Positions 7,874 to 15,147 are shown, counted from the stretch's first letter. The stretch is 15,147 nt of DNA from Thermodesulfobacteriota bacterium (GCA_030836965.1 JAUPLM010000186.1:1-15147), one strand, 5' to 3'. The notes: generated by a model not told the origin, from the sequence alone. Numbers and translations: made by a program.

Positions 7874-8126
7874 ATGGTTTTGTAAAAAGTAAATATGCTC
7901 ACTTAACCCCGATATACGGGATAAGTAAGTTTGCGAAATTATTTCCTGCCGGAAATAATTTCTATCTTACTAATGAGCTTTTTGGGGATTTTTAAATGAC
8001 TTTACTAAAGCACAAGAACTCGGGCTAACGCCCTCAAACAGCTTGTGCTTTTTAACGCTCAGTAATTTAAAAATCTGTTTCCCAAAGATCTCAAATCCGT
8101 TCGCATATGACTTTTTACAAAACCAT
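7874..8126. mobile_element. MITE-like foldback element, 253 bp, with 24-bp terminal inverted repeats
   Basis: The left end (7874-7898, beginning ATGGTTTTGTAAAAAGT) is repeated inverted at the right end (8103-8126, ending ACTTTTTACAAAACCAT); the first 17 bases match perfectly and the next 7 almost do. The interior folds on itself: 7987-8001 matches the inverse of 8061-8075 at 14 of 15 positions, 8007-8016 pairs perfectly with 8042-8051, and GGGC/GCCC closes an inner loop at 8022-8033. A separate perfect 12-bp hairpin occupies 7935-7962. There is no coding frame worth calling, so it would be a non-autonomous element. No clean target-site duplication is visible. It starts 13 bases after the sensor kinase stop and fills almost the whole gap to the next gene. 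Confidence 0.7.
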
Positions 8127-8160
8127 AATTGTTAATAGTTTCGTAAACAGGTAATATAAG

Positions 8161-8493
8161 ATGAAACAATATATCATTGACGAGTTAAGGTACAACGACT
8201 ATGAGAAGGTCAAGCTATACCTTGATGAGAACCTGGGATCTTCGGAAATCGGCGGTATTTACTGGCTTCCTATTGATAAAGAGATATTGACGGACGAACA
8301 GGCAGCTCATACCGAATGCCTGCCGCTTTTTTTTGTTATTGACCTTAAACCGGAGCTTATTTCCTGCGAGCTTCTTGTCCGCACTAAAAACCGGATCAGA
8401 TGCAGCTGTATCGACTATGCCACTGAAAAACAGCGGAACTGGCTTATTAATTATACTGATGATATGCTCTGGCAGCTTGAAATTTCTGTTTAA
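8161..8493 (+). CDS. Small hypothetical protein, 110 aa
   Basis: I do not recognise this family. The ATG at 8161 follows AGG at 8150-8152 and begins 34 bases after the foldback element. The protein (MKQYIIDELRYNDYEKVKLYL...) has alternating helix and strand character, no signal peptide or membrane segment, and four cysteines at scattered positions, including a CSC pair, without a recognisable metal motif. Its wording, for example IGGIYWLPIDKEILT, LPLFFVIDLKPELISCELLVRT and CIDYATEKQRNWLINYTDDML, is fluent protein rather than random translation, so it is probably a real gene. Being next to a probable mobile element, it might have lost its original promoter context. Confidence 0.7.
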   Translation: MKQYIIDELRYNDYEKVKLYLDENLGSSEIGGIYWLPIDKEILTDEQAAHTECLPLFFVIDLKPELISCELLVRTKNRIRCSCIDYATEKQRNWLINYTDDMLWQLEISV

Positions 8494-8502
8494 CAGTATT
8501 TT

Positions 8503-8534
8503 GCCACAAAGATACAAAGGCACGGATAAGCCTT
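8503..8534. repeat. Short ACAAAG-type repeat and small hairpin after the 110-aa gene
   Basis: GCCACAAAGATACAAAGGCAC (from 8503) contains two ACAAAG units, a pattern seen in intergenic repeats of many environmental bacterial genomes. AAGGC (8517-8521) can pair with GCCTT (8530-8534). The rest of the 130-base gap up to the plsC start holds nothing I can name. Confidence 0.25.
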
Positions 8535-8623
8535 AGTGCGATAATGATTGAGTACAGTAACGTCAAAAATGGCAGACTCTTAAAAATCATACGCTAACGG
8601 ATTTGGGGTTTTTGGTAAATAAC

Positions 8624-9343
8624 ATGTTGATGACCGCGGCGATTATTGTGTGGATTGTGCTGACAACCGGTATTTTCGGGATATTGGCGATCCTGGCGTC
8701 GTTTGTGGATTTGAAGGGGCGCCTCCCGCACAAGGTTGCCGGCATATGGGCTCGGTCCATACTGGCCGCAAGCCCGATAGAAGTAACGGTTACAGGCCTT
8801 TCGAATATAGACCCTGCGAAGTCATACGTTTACATGTCAAACCACCAGAGCAACTATGATATTCCCGTACTTCTTGGACATCTTCCGGTTCAGTTCAGAT
8901 GGCTTGCAAAAATAGAGCTTTTCCGCATACCTCTCTTCGGGTATGCAATGAAAAGAGCCGGATATATCTGCATAGACCGTTCAAACCGGGAATCAGCTTT
9001 TGAAAGCCTTAAAAAGGCTGCCGGAATAATAAGAGACGGCGTTTCCGTAATGATTTTCCCCGAAGGAACCAGAAGCAGGGATGGCAATATAGGTTCCTTT
9101 AAAAAAGGGGGGTTTGTACTTGCGATTGAGTCGGGTGTCCCTATTCTGCCTGTCATAATCCGGGGCACATTTTCAGTAATGCCGAAAAGCAGGCTTCTGA
9201 TTAAACCCGGCAAGGTTACACTTGAAATACTGAAACCTGTTGAGACAACAGGTTTTACAAGAGAAACCAAAGATGCGCTTATGGAAAAAATCGGAAATAT
9301 CATGCGTGAACACGTAGAAGCGGAGAAGAAGGATATTCTGTGA
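8624..9343 (+). CDS. plsC: 1-acyl-sn-glycerol-3-phosphate acyltransferase
   Basis: Acylates lysophosphatidic acid to phosphatidic acid in membrane phospholipid synthesis. From the ATG at 8624 it is 239 aa, the usual size. An N-terminal hydrophobic helix (about 3-27) anchors it to the inner membrane. Acyltransferase motifs are clear: NHQSNYD (73-79, the NHx4D catalytic pair His74/Asp79), the GYICIDRSNRESA block (about 113-125), FPEGTRSRDG (145-154) and VPILPVIIRG (about 172-181). The frame is open further upstream to TTG codons at 8603 and 8612, but these add residues before the anchor, and no start has a good Shine-Dalgarno sequence, so the start is uncertain by a few codons. Its TGA overlaps the rnj ATG by one base (TGATG), indicating translational coupling with ribonuclease J. 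Confidence 0.9.
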   Translation: MLMTAAIIVWIVLTTGIFGILAILASFVDLKGRLPHKVAGIWARSILAASPIEVTVTGLSNIDPAKSYVYMSNHQSNYDIPVLLGHLPVQFRWLAKIELFRIPLFGYAMKRAGYICIDRSNRESAFESLKKAAGIIRDGVSVMIFPEGTRSRDGNIGSFKKGGFVLAIESGVPILPVIIRGTFSVMPKSRLLIKPGKVTLEILKPVETTGFTRETKDALMEKIGNIMREHVEAEKKDIL

Positions 9344-10992
9344 TGCTGAAAATCATTCCCCTCGGCGGGCTTGGTGAAATCGGCCTTAACATGATGGCTT
9401 TCGAGTATAACGACTCCATATTCATCGTTGATGCCGGGCTCATGTTTCCTGAAGATTACATGCTGGGAGTCGATTTTGTAATTCCCGACATGCTATACCT
9501 GAAGCAGAACAAGCAGAGGATAGTCGGAATAGTATTGACGCATGCCCATGAAGATCATATCGGCGCGCTGCCTTACCTGCTGAAAGATATTAATGTGCCT
9601 GTTTTCGGCACCCCGTTTACACTAGGGCTTGTTCGGCATAAGTTAGAGGAGTACGGCCTTCTCGCATCGGCTTCTTTGTATGACGTTTCCCCCGGAGAGA
9701 AACTGAAGTTAGGTTCATTTGAAATTGAGTTTATAAGGGTAGGCCACAGCGTGGTTGACGGAGTCGGACTTGCGATAAGAACGCCTTTAGGGCTGATTAT
9801 TCATACCGGTGATTTTAAAATAAGCCATACATCCATGGACGGGATGATGACTGATGTTCACAGCTTCGCCCGCTGCGGAGAGGAGGGAGTCTTGTGCCTT
9901 CTTTCCGATTCTACAAACATCGAGAAAGAGGGTTATACCATTTCCGCAAAGGAGATAGGCGAAACTTTAGCAAGGATTACGACGGGATGCAGCGGAAGAA
10001 TAATCATCGCTCTTTTCGCTTCAAATATTGCGAGAATCCGGCAGATAGTCAATATAGCAAAAGCGAGTGATAAAAAGATTATTTTCAACGGCAGGAGCAT
10101 TGAGGTCAGCGTCAGTATCGCAAAAGATCTCGGCTACCTGAAAGTACCCGACGGACTGGAAATAGACATAAACCGGATTAACGAATTTTCGGATGACGAA
10201 ATAATCATGATCACCACCGGAAGCCAGGGAGAACCCCTCTCCGCGCTTGCTCGCATGGCGGCTGGTACGCACAAACAAATAGCCGTGAAAAAAAATGACA
10301 CCGTTATCCTTTCTTCCAAGTTTATTCCGGGAAATGAGAAAGCCATAACCAATATCATCAACAAGCTTTATAAACGCGGAGCTGATGTAATCTACGAAAA
10401 GATATCGAATATCCATGTATCCGGGCATGCTTTCAAGGAAGAGCTGAAACTGATGATAAATCTTACAAAGCCCGAATATTTTATTCCGATTCACGGAGAA
10501 TACAGGCACCTGGTGCTCCATTCGCGCCTTGCCGAAGAGGTGGGAATAAAGAAGGAAAAAATACTTCTTGCCGAAAACGGACAGATAATAGAATTTGACT
10601 CCAAAGGCGGCAGAATAAAGGATGAAGTCCCGACAGGCCGTGTGCTGGTTGACGGAAAAGGAATCGGTGATGTGGGAAGAAGTGTTCTTAAAGAAAGAAG
10701 GGCGCTTTCCGAAGAAGGTCTTGTGGTCGTCAATATGGCATTTGATGAGGAAACCGGGATTATCGTTTACGGGCCGGAGATAGTCTCCAGGGGTTTCGTT
10801 TTTGAAACGGAAACAGGGCATCTTCTCGAGGATGCAAAATGTGTTATTCTTGAAATAGTAGAGGAGATAACTCCCGATGTGCCGGACAGGGTCAATAAAA
10901 TAAGATCCATGGTACAGACCGCTTTAAGAAAATATTTTAATTTTGCGATTAAACGGCGGCCGGTTATTCTACCGTTTATTCTTGAGATATAA
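9343..10992 (+). CDS. rnj: Ribonuclease J (metallo-beta-lactamase/beta-CASP RNase)
   Basis: A 549-residue two-zinc endonuclease and 5'-3' exonuclease acting in mRNA decay and rRNA maturation. The beta-lactamase core shows THAHEDHIGALP (metal ligands His67, His69, Asp71, His72), GHSVVDGVG (about 134-142) and HTGDFK (154-159). The beta-CASP region shows SDSTN (188-192), TTGSQGEP, SSKFIPGNE, NIHVSGHA (356-363) and PIHGEYRHL (382-390). A C-terminal RNase J-specific domain follows (about 445-549). The length matches the family. The ATG at 9343 overlaps the plsC stop; a GTG one codon earlier (9340) is an equally possible start, with AAGAAGG at 9325-9331 serving either. RNase J in a deltaproteobacterial-type genome is normal. 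ftsK follows after 145 bases of repeat-bearing spacer. Confidence 0.96.
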   Translation: MLKIIPLGGLGEIGLNMMAFEYNDSIFIVDAGLMFPEDYMLGVDFVIPDMLYLKQNKQRIVGIVLTHAHEDHIGALPYLLKDINVPVFGTPFTLGLVRHKLEEYGLLASASLYDVSPGEKLKLGSFEIEFIRVGHSVVDGVGLAIRTPLGLIIHTGDFKISHTSMDGMMTDVHSFARCGEEGVLCLLSDSTNIEKEGYTISAKEIGETLARITTGCSGRIIIALFASNIARIRQIVNIAKASDKKIIFNGRSIEVSVSIAKDLGYLKVPDGLEIDINRINEFSDDEIIMITTGSQGEPLSALARMAAGTHKQIAVKKNDTVILSSKFIPGNEKAITNIINKLYKRGADVIYEKISNIHVSGHAFKEELKLMINLTKPEYFIPIHGEYRHLVLHSRLAEEVGIKKEKILLAENGQIIEFDSKGGRIKDEVPTGRVLVDGKGIGDVGRSVLKERRALSEEGLVVVNMAFDEETGIIVYGPEIVSRGFVFETETGHLLEDAKCVILEIVEEITPDVPDRVNKIRSMVQTALRKYFNFAIKRRPVILPFILEI

Positions 10993-11031
10993 TAAAGCAT
11001 GAGTCGAAAGGCATGAGGCGTTAGACGAAGG

Positions 11032-11091
11032 TCGAATATCGTACATCGAATATAGAATATTGAATTCCGACGTGCGAAATTCGAATTTCGC
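11032..11091. repeat. TCGAATATCG-type repeat and 18-bp perfect palindrome before ftsK
   Basis: The 145-base rnj-ftsK spacer contains TCGAATATCGTACATCGAAT (11032-11051), which recurs exactly but inverted at 13550-13569 beyond ftsK. It is followed by two decayed units (ATAGAATATTGAATT). A perfect palindrome, GCGAAATTCGAATTTCGC, spans 11074-11091, about 47 bases before the ftsK ATG. These look like short dispersed intergenic repeats; a regulatory use of the palindrome is possible but unproven. Confidence 0.7.
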
Positions 11092-11137
11092 CGTTCATCT
11101 TTTAAAAGGCCCGAACTCAAATGACAGGACAATTGAT

Positions 11138-13285
11138 ATGCGCAAGGAATTAATCGGAATATTTCTGTTTTTTCTTGTTATTTTCACATTGATAAGCCTT
11201 TTGTCATACAACCCCTCCGACCCTTCCATAAACAATGCAAAAGATGCCGGTGAAGTTAATAATCTTTTTGGTGTTGTAGGATCCAATATAGCCGGAATTT
11301 TTGTCGGTCTTTTCGGAATGGCGTCCTTTCTTATACCGGTGATGATTCTTTTTGTAAGCATAAGGTTTTTCGGTGATTACACCAGGCGCATTATTCTTTT
11401 TACTCTTGCTGGCGGATTTCTCCTCATTCTGTCTACAGGGGGTCTTCTCGCGTTTCACGAAAACGGTTTTGATATTTTCGGGCGTGAATTTTCCTCAGGC
11501 GGCATAATAGGGATCTCCCTTAAATCATTTCTGGTAAAATATTCCAACCTTACCGGCTCCTTTATTATCCTTGCTGTCGTCTGGGTTGCCGGATTTATCC
11601 TCGCCACCGGATTTTCCGTGATAAGCATCCTCAGCCGTTTTATGGAAATGCTCTTATTTGCTTCCGAACGGATAGCGACATATTACATCAAGTGGAAAGA
11701 ACGGAGAGAGAAGTCGGCAAAGCGCTCGAAACTTGTGGCGGAACAGAAGGATTTCAAAGAGAGGGAAATAGAGATTAAGGCTGTAAAGGCAAAGCCGGTC
11801 AAGACGGCTCCCGCTCCAAAACAGGAAGTCTTCGAGTTCATGCGCGCCGAGAGCGGATTCCAGCTGCCTTCAGTAAATTTCCTGGATGATCCCCAGGCAA
11901 AGGCCTCCAGCTTCGATAATGAAACTCTGAAAATGCAGTCGAAGCTTCTTGAGAAGAAGCTTGAAGACTTTGGAGTAAACGGGAAGGTCACTGCGGTTAC
12001 TCCGGGTCCGGTTATAACGACTTTTGAATATGAACCGGCTCCCGGAGTCAAGATAAACAAGATCGTTAATCTGACCGATGATCTCTCTCTTGCTCTCCGC
12101 GCGACAAGCATAAGAATAGAGGCCCCTATTCCCGGGAAGGCGGTGATCGGCATTGAAATTCCCAACACGGACAGGGAAGTCGTCAGATTCAAGGAGGTTG
12201 TGGTCTCCGGCGCTTTTGAAAAGGCCAAATCGAGACTGACGATCTGCCTGGGAAAGGATATTGTGGGAAATCCGGTTGTGGCCGAACTCGACAAGATGCC
12301 GCATCTGCTGATAGCGGGAGCAACCGGCTCCGGAAAGAGCGTTGCGTTAAACACGATGATATGCAGCCTGCTCTACAAGGCCACGCCGGATGAAGTAAAG
12401 CTTCTTATGGTAGATCCTAAAAGAATTGAGCTTGCCATGTATGACGGCATTCCGCATCTCATTTCTCCGGTGGTCACGGACGCAAAAAAAGCTACAAACG
12501 CCCTCTTCTGGGCTGTTCATGAAATGGAGAGGAGATACATGATCCTCTCGGAAAACAAGTCAAGAAACATAAACCAGTATCAGCAGAAAGCCGTAAAGGG
12601 GGCAAAGAACGAAAAAGGCGAGCTCCTCGAAAAACTACCGCTTATAGTTATCATAATAGACGAACTTGCGGATATGATGATGGTGGCTTCAAGGGATGTG
12701 GAGGTCTCTCTGACGCGCCTTGCTCAAATGGCGAGAGCCGCCGGTATACACCTGATACTCGCCACGCAACGACCTTCTGTTGACGTTCTGACGGGCATTA
12801 TAAAAGCCAACTTTCCAACCCGCCTCTCCTTTCAGGTCTCTTCCAAAACCGACTCACGGACAATACTCGATGCCAACGGGGCTGAGAATCTGCTTGGAAA
12901 CGGCGATATGCTTTTTATGCCTCCCGGCACCGCGAGGATTCAGCGCATACACGGCGCATTCATATCCGAAGCTGAAATAACAAGGATCACCGAATTTCTA
13001 AAAAAACAGAAAAAGCCCGAGTATGACGAAAAAATAACGGAAGCCAGGCCGGCCGAACAGTCCGGTTCCGATACAGCCGAGCACGATGAGAGATATGATG
13101 ATGCCATAGCTCTTGTTACAAGGACAAGGCAGGCTTCGATATCCATGATACAGAGGCATTTGAGGATAGGTTACAACAGAGCCGCTCGCATAATAGAGGT
13201 CATGGAAAAAGAGGGGATTGTCGGGCCGTCGGACGGAGTGAAGCCTAGAGAAGTTCTTGTCAGGGGATATGATGAAATCAAATGA
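11138..13285 (+). CDS. ftsK: DNA translocase FtsK/SpoIIIE
   Basis: A 715-residue septal motor that pumps chromosome ends across the division site and activates dimer resolution. Domains from the chosen ATG: an N-terminal membrane part with about four transmembrane helices (roughly 5-24, 45-75, 84-105 and 141-167); a short basic Lys/Glu/Pro linker (about 185-230); the alpha domain; the RecA-like motor with Walker A GATGSGKS (394-401), Walker B IIIDELADMMM (505-515) and LATQRPSVDV (541-550); and a C-terminal winged-helix gamma domain (about 651-715) that reads polar KOPS/SRS sequences. The linker is short, as in SpoIIIE-size proteins and unlike E. coli FtsK. The frame extends upstream to a TTG at 11060, but that stretch runs through the intergenic repeat; ATG 11138, with CAGGA about 8 bases before it and an immediate MRKELIGIFLFF membrane helix, is the sensible start. 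Confidence 0.96.
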   Translation: MRKELIGIFLFFLVIFTLISLLSYNPSDPSINNAKDAGEVNNLFGVVGSNIAGIFVGLFGMASFLIPVMILFVSIRFFGDYTRRIILFTLAGGFLLILSTGGLLAFHENGFDIFGREFSSGGIIGISLKSFLVKYSNLTGSFIILAVVWVAGFILATGFSVISILSRFMEMLLFASERIATYYIKWKERREKSAKRSKLVAEQKDFKEREIEIKAVKAKPVKTAPAPKQEVFEFMRAESGFQLPSVNFLDDPQAKASSFDNETLKMQSKLLEKKLEDFGVNGKVTAVTPGPVITTFEYEPAPGVKINKIVNLTDDLSLALRATSIRIEAPIPGKAVIGIEIPNTDREVVRFKEVVVSGAFEKAKSRLTICLGKDIVGNPVVAELDKMPHLLIAGATGSGKSVALNTMICSLLYKATPDEVKLLMVDPKRIELAMYDGIPHLISPVVTDAKKATNALFWAVHEMERRYMILSENKSRNINQYQQKAVKGAKNEKGELLEKLPLIVIIIDELADMMMVASRDVEVSLTRLAQMARAAGIHLILATQRPSVDVLTGIIKANFPTRLSFQVSSKTDSRTILDANGAENLLGNGDMLFMPPGTARIQRIHGAFISEAEITRITEFLKKQKKPEYDEKITEARPAEQSGSDTAEHDERYDDAIALVTRTRQASISMIQRHLRIGYNRAARIIEVMEKEGIVGPSDGVKPREVLVRGYDEIK

Positions 13286-13624
13286 ACTGCCGAACGCTGA
13301 ACATCGAACTTCGAACATCGAATATCGAACGGCGGAATAAATAGATGATGAAACTGAGTGAATCCGTAAAAATACAAAAATTTGTCGTCGGAATCAACGT
13401 GAAACAAGAATTGGAAAAACACTTGAACACTTGATCCCTGCCGAAGGCAGAATGTCCGCCAATTTGTCTGGTGGATCCGCCATCGGCACGTCCGCCAATC
13501 CGTGTGGCGGATATGGCGGGAACCCTCGAATCCTTGAACCCTTTGTTCCATTCGATGTACGATATTCGATATTCGAAGTGCGAGTAATTCGTGAGGCGGG
13601 CTGCCTAATGCTGAGTGAAAAGTA
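13286..13624. repeat. Repeat-rich non-coding region between ftsK and the methyltransferase gene
   Basis: This 339-base gap has no convincing gene. From left to right it holds: a run of CGAAC/ATCGAA units at 13292-13330; a short AT-rich unique part; a pair of units starting GTCCGCCAAT at 13454 and 13490 (36-base period), each ending in a GG(T/C)GGAT sequence; CGAATCCTTGAACCCTT around 13528-13543; the exact inverted copy (13550-13569) of the repeat before ftsK, with an extra ATATTCGA unit; and GAGGCGGGCTGCC near 13592-13604. On the minus strand these units translate to FDIRCSKFDVQRS-like peptides, a known appearance of such repeats when falsely called as genes. Confidence 0.7.
13454..13519. repeat. 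Two imperfect 36-bp-period direct repeat units
   Basis: GTCCGCCAAT occurs at 13454-13463 and again at 13490-13499. Each copy continues with a 13-base partner ending GTGGAT or GCGGAT, so every unit is itself partly self-complementary (TCCGCC facing GGCGGA). A third partial GGCGGG closes the block. It looks like a small hairpin-forming intergenic repeat. Confidence 0.6.
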
Positions 13625-14242
13625 ATGGCTAAATTTGATGATACGATGATTGAGAGCGTCAAGGGTTTTCTTGATCCTGAAGAAGGAATGCGTCTTTATG
13701 ATACGGCTCTTTCTGTAGCCGGGCTGGGACCATGCCTTGAGATAGGCAGCTATTGCGGAAAATCGGCGATTTATCTGGGTACGGCCTGCAGGGAGAAAAA
13801 AGGTATTCTCTTCTCCATAGACCATCACAGAGGCTCGGAAGAGCAGCAGCCCGGAGAGGAATATTTTGATCCCGAACTTTTCGATTATGCTTCATGGCGG
13901 ATGAATACCCTCGTAAAGTTCAGGGAAACGCTCCAAAAATCGGGCCTCGAAGAGACCGTTGTTCCGATTGTAGCAAGATCGGATGTTGCGGCGCGCATGT
14001 GGGCATCGCCTCTTAATCTCGTTTTTATCGACGGCGGGCATTCATATGAAACGGCCCTGACGGACTACAATTGCTGGGCCGGACATATTGTTTCCGGCGG
14101 CTACCTTCTCATTCATGACATATTTTCCGATCCCGCAAAAGGAGGGCAGGCGCCTTACCGCGTCTATAATCATGCCCTTGAATCGAATCTTTTCAAAGAG
14201 CTTCCGATGACCAAAACACTTGGCGTCCTTCAGCGTATTTAA
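13625..14242 (+). CDS. Class I SAM-dependent methyltransferase (Methyltransf_24 type)
   Basis: A 205-residue cytosolic protein with a Rossmann-type methyltransferase fold. Motif I is CLEIGSYCGKSAIYLG (about 37-52), where the glycine-rich loop binds S-adenosylmethionine. SIDHHRG (about 64-70) follows as the acidic post-I strand end, then VFIDGGHSYETALTDYNCW (about 133-151), the family's hallmark, and GGYLLIHDIF (about 157-166). This group is often annotated as O-methyltransferase or linked to cell-surface sugar loci, but nothing nearby fixes the substrate. The ATG at 13625 has only a weak purine-rich leader (GTGAAAAG). It stands alone, with repeats before it and a 219-base gap after it; a lolA-like gene, often next to ftsK in Gram-negatives, is absent from this spot. 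Confidence 0.8.
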   Translation: MAKFDDTMIESVKGFLDPEEGMRLYDTALSVAGLGPCLEIGSYCGKSAIYLGTACREKKGILFSIDHHRGSEEQQPGEEYFDPELFDYASWRMNTLVKFRETLQKSGLEETVVPIVARSDVAARMWASPLNLVFIDGGHSYETALTDYNCWAGHIVSGGYLLIHDIFSDPAKGGQAPYRVYNHALESNLFKELPMTKTLGVLQRI

Positions 14243-14315
14243 TAAGCCTGTTTAAACACATAATTCTTGCCAACGCTGAAAGTCCATGATAATTGAGCAT
14301 TGTTTCAGGTTCTAT

Positions 14316-14343
14316 TTGATGATTTAACTTATTAAAATATAAA
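14316..14343 (+). promoter_or_regulatory. Candidate promoter for fhs
   Basis: TTGATG (14316-14321) and TATAAA (14338-14343) are 16 bases apart in the AT-rich 219-base gap before fhs, about 120 bases before its ATG. Both boxes are close to sigma70 consensus. The rest of the gap shows no riboswitch-like or other named structure that I can support. Confidence 0.35.
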
Positions 14344-14461
14344 GCTATATCCTATAGTCACGTTTGATCTGATGTGGAAGCAGGCAGCTACAACAGGAAA
14401 AATGCAGGCCATGTTTTTTCCGGTATATGTCAACAATTAACAAGTAAGGAGGATTCAACAG

Positions 14462-15147
14462 ATGGCTTATGATGCGGTAAAAATGGCTGACTGGCAGATT
14501 TCCGAAGCGGCGGAAGTCAACATGCCGTCACCGGAGCAGTGGAGAGAAAAACTGGGCCTTATGCCCGATGAAGTCCTTCCAATGGGCAGGCTTGCAAAGC
14601 TTGATTTTCTTAAAATTATGAACCGCCTCGAGAAGAAACCGGACGGCAAGTATATTGAGGTTACTGCCATTACCCCGACACCTCTTGGCGAAGGGAAAAG
14701 CACGACCTCGGTTGGTCTCATGGAAGGTCTCGGAAAACGGGGCAAAAACGTCGGCGGCGCCCTGAGGCAGCCTTCCGGCGGGCCCACGATGAACGTTAAA
14801 GGAACCGCGGCAGGCGGAGGGAACGCTCTTATTATTCCGATGACCGAGTTTTCCCTTGGGCTTACAGGTGATATCAACGATATTATGAACGCCCACAACC
14901 TTGCAATGGTTGCCTTGACGGCCCGTATGCAGCATGAAAGAAATTATAATGACGAGCAGCTGGCAAGACTTACCAAGATGCGTAGACTCGATGTCGATCC
15001 TACACGCGTTGAAATGGGCTGGATCATCGATTTCTGTGCTCAGTCATTAAGAAATATAATTATCGGCCTGGGAGGAAGGACTGACGGCTATGCCATGCAG
15101 TCCAAGTTCGGAATTGCCGTAGGTTCGGAGTGTATGGCAATTCTTGC
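14462..15147 (+). CDS. fhs: Formate-tetrahydrofolate ligase (partial, cut by right edge)
   Basis: The first 228 codons of an enzyme usually about 560-600 aa long, which makes 10-formyltetrahydrofolate from formate, ATP and tetrahydrofolate; it is a step of the methyl branch of the Wood-Ljungdahl pathway or of one-carbon supply. Visible family motifs are the phosphate loop [11 protein letters not shown] (71-81), [20 protein letters not shown] (101-120), [13 protein letters not shown] (126-138) and [13 protein letters not shown] (143-155). The wording [12 protein letters not shown] and LRQPS is nearer to the long, eukaryote-like form than to the clostridial TPTPAGEGKTTT/LREPS form. A TAAGGAGG Shine-Dalgarno sequence at 14445-14452 is nearly ideal and implies high expression. 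The frame is open to the end of the window. Confidence 0.95.
   Translation, partial: MAYDAVKMADWQISEAAEVNMPSPEQWREKLGLMPDEVLPMGRLAKLDFLKIMNRLEKKPDGKYIEVTAITPTPLGEGKSTTSVGLMEGLGKRGKNVGGALRQPSGGPTMNVKGTAAGGGNALIIPMTEFSLGLTGDINDIMNAHNLAMVALTARMQHERNYNDEQLARLTKMRRLDVDPTRVEMGWIIDFCAQSLRNIIIGLGGRTDGYAMQSKFGIAVGSECMAIL

Noticed and set aside
10021..10821. 266-aa minus-strand open frame
   Set aside because: It is antisense to the beta-CASP part of ribonuclease J, whose motifs are intact. The translation is rich in Phe, Tyr and His without a family pattern, as expected of a shadow frame.
11060..11137. N-terminal extension of ftsK from a TTG
   Set aside because: The extension translates intergenic repeat and palindrome sequence, and the membrane helix expected at the FtsK N-terminus begins right at the ATG at 11138.
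11683..12354. 223-aa minus-strand open frame
   Set aside because: It is antisense to the ftsK linker and motor region; its composition (Ser/Phe/Ala rich) mirrors the real codons and no domain is visible.
13286..13624. Possible CRISPR array
   Set aside because: Repeat units are short, imperfect and not separated by unique spacers of even length; there are no cas genes in the window.
13171..13828. Overlapping minus-strand frames (163 and 144 aa) across the ftsK-methyltransferase gap
   Set aside because: Their bodies are translations of TCGAA-type repeats (FDIRCSKFDVQRS-like peptides) and of the antisense of two real genes, so they are not genes.

Overview
The window looks like chromosomal DNA of an anaerobic, Gram-negative-type bacterium, most likely a Desulfobacterota (deltaproteobacterial) lineage. 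This is inference from gene content and from the styles of repeats, not from a marker gene. Supporting signs are a dicluster ferredoxin, a catabolic/acetogenic-type formate-tetrahydrofolate ligase, a LarA-family nickel-pincer isomerase homologue, a PAS-rich hybrid histidine kinase, an AT-leaning moderate G+C composition, and short dispersed repeats between genes. No rRNA, tRNA, CRISPR array, transposase or phage gene was seen.

Layout. (1) 83-2073, minus strand: a two-gene operon with an ornithine cyclodeaminase-type protein (TIGR00300 / LOR-SDH domain family) followed by arginase. The genes overlap by 4 bp and together would convert arginine to ornithine plus urea and then ornithine to proline plus ammonia. 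A short open frame at the left edge (2-109, plus) may be the tail of a convergent gene. (2) 2284-3645, plus: an unrecognised 334-aa protein, then an 8-cysteine ferredoxin with its own candidate promoter, a 15-bp perfect palindrome in its leader and a strong stem-loop after it. (3) 3794-5616: a LarA-like protein whose stop overlaps the start of an O6-methylguanine-DNA methyltransferase. (4) 5794-7860: a soluble hybrid histidine kinase whose N-terminus begins in the middle of a PAS module. (5) 7861-8160: a 253-bp MITE-like foldback element with near-perfect 24-bp terminal inverted repeats, then a 110-aa orphan. (6) 8624-13285: plsC, rnj (ribonuclease J) and ftsK, a housekeeping block. (7) 13286-13624: repeat-rich non-coding DNA, then a class I SAM methyltransferase. 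(8) 14462 to the right edge: the first 228 codons of fhs, with a strong Shine-Dalgarno sequence and a candidate promoter.

Functionally most of the window is ordinary core metabolism and cell-cycle machinery. The points most worth a second look are the arginase/ornithine-cyclodeaminase pair, the LarA-like/MGMT overlapping pair, the truncated-looking sensor kinase, the foldback element, and the TCGAATATCG-type repeats that bracket ftsK, including an exact 20-bp inverted copy on the two sides and an 18-bp perfect palindrome just upstream of the ftsK start. I found no convincing defence, phage or wholly new multi-gene system.
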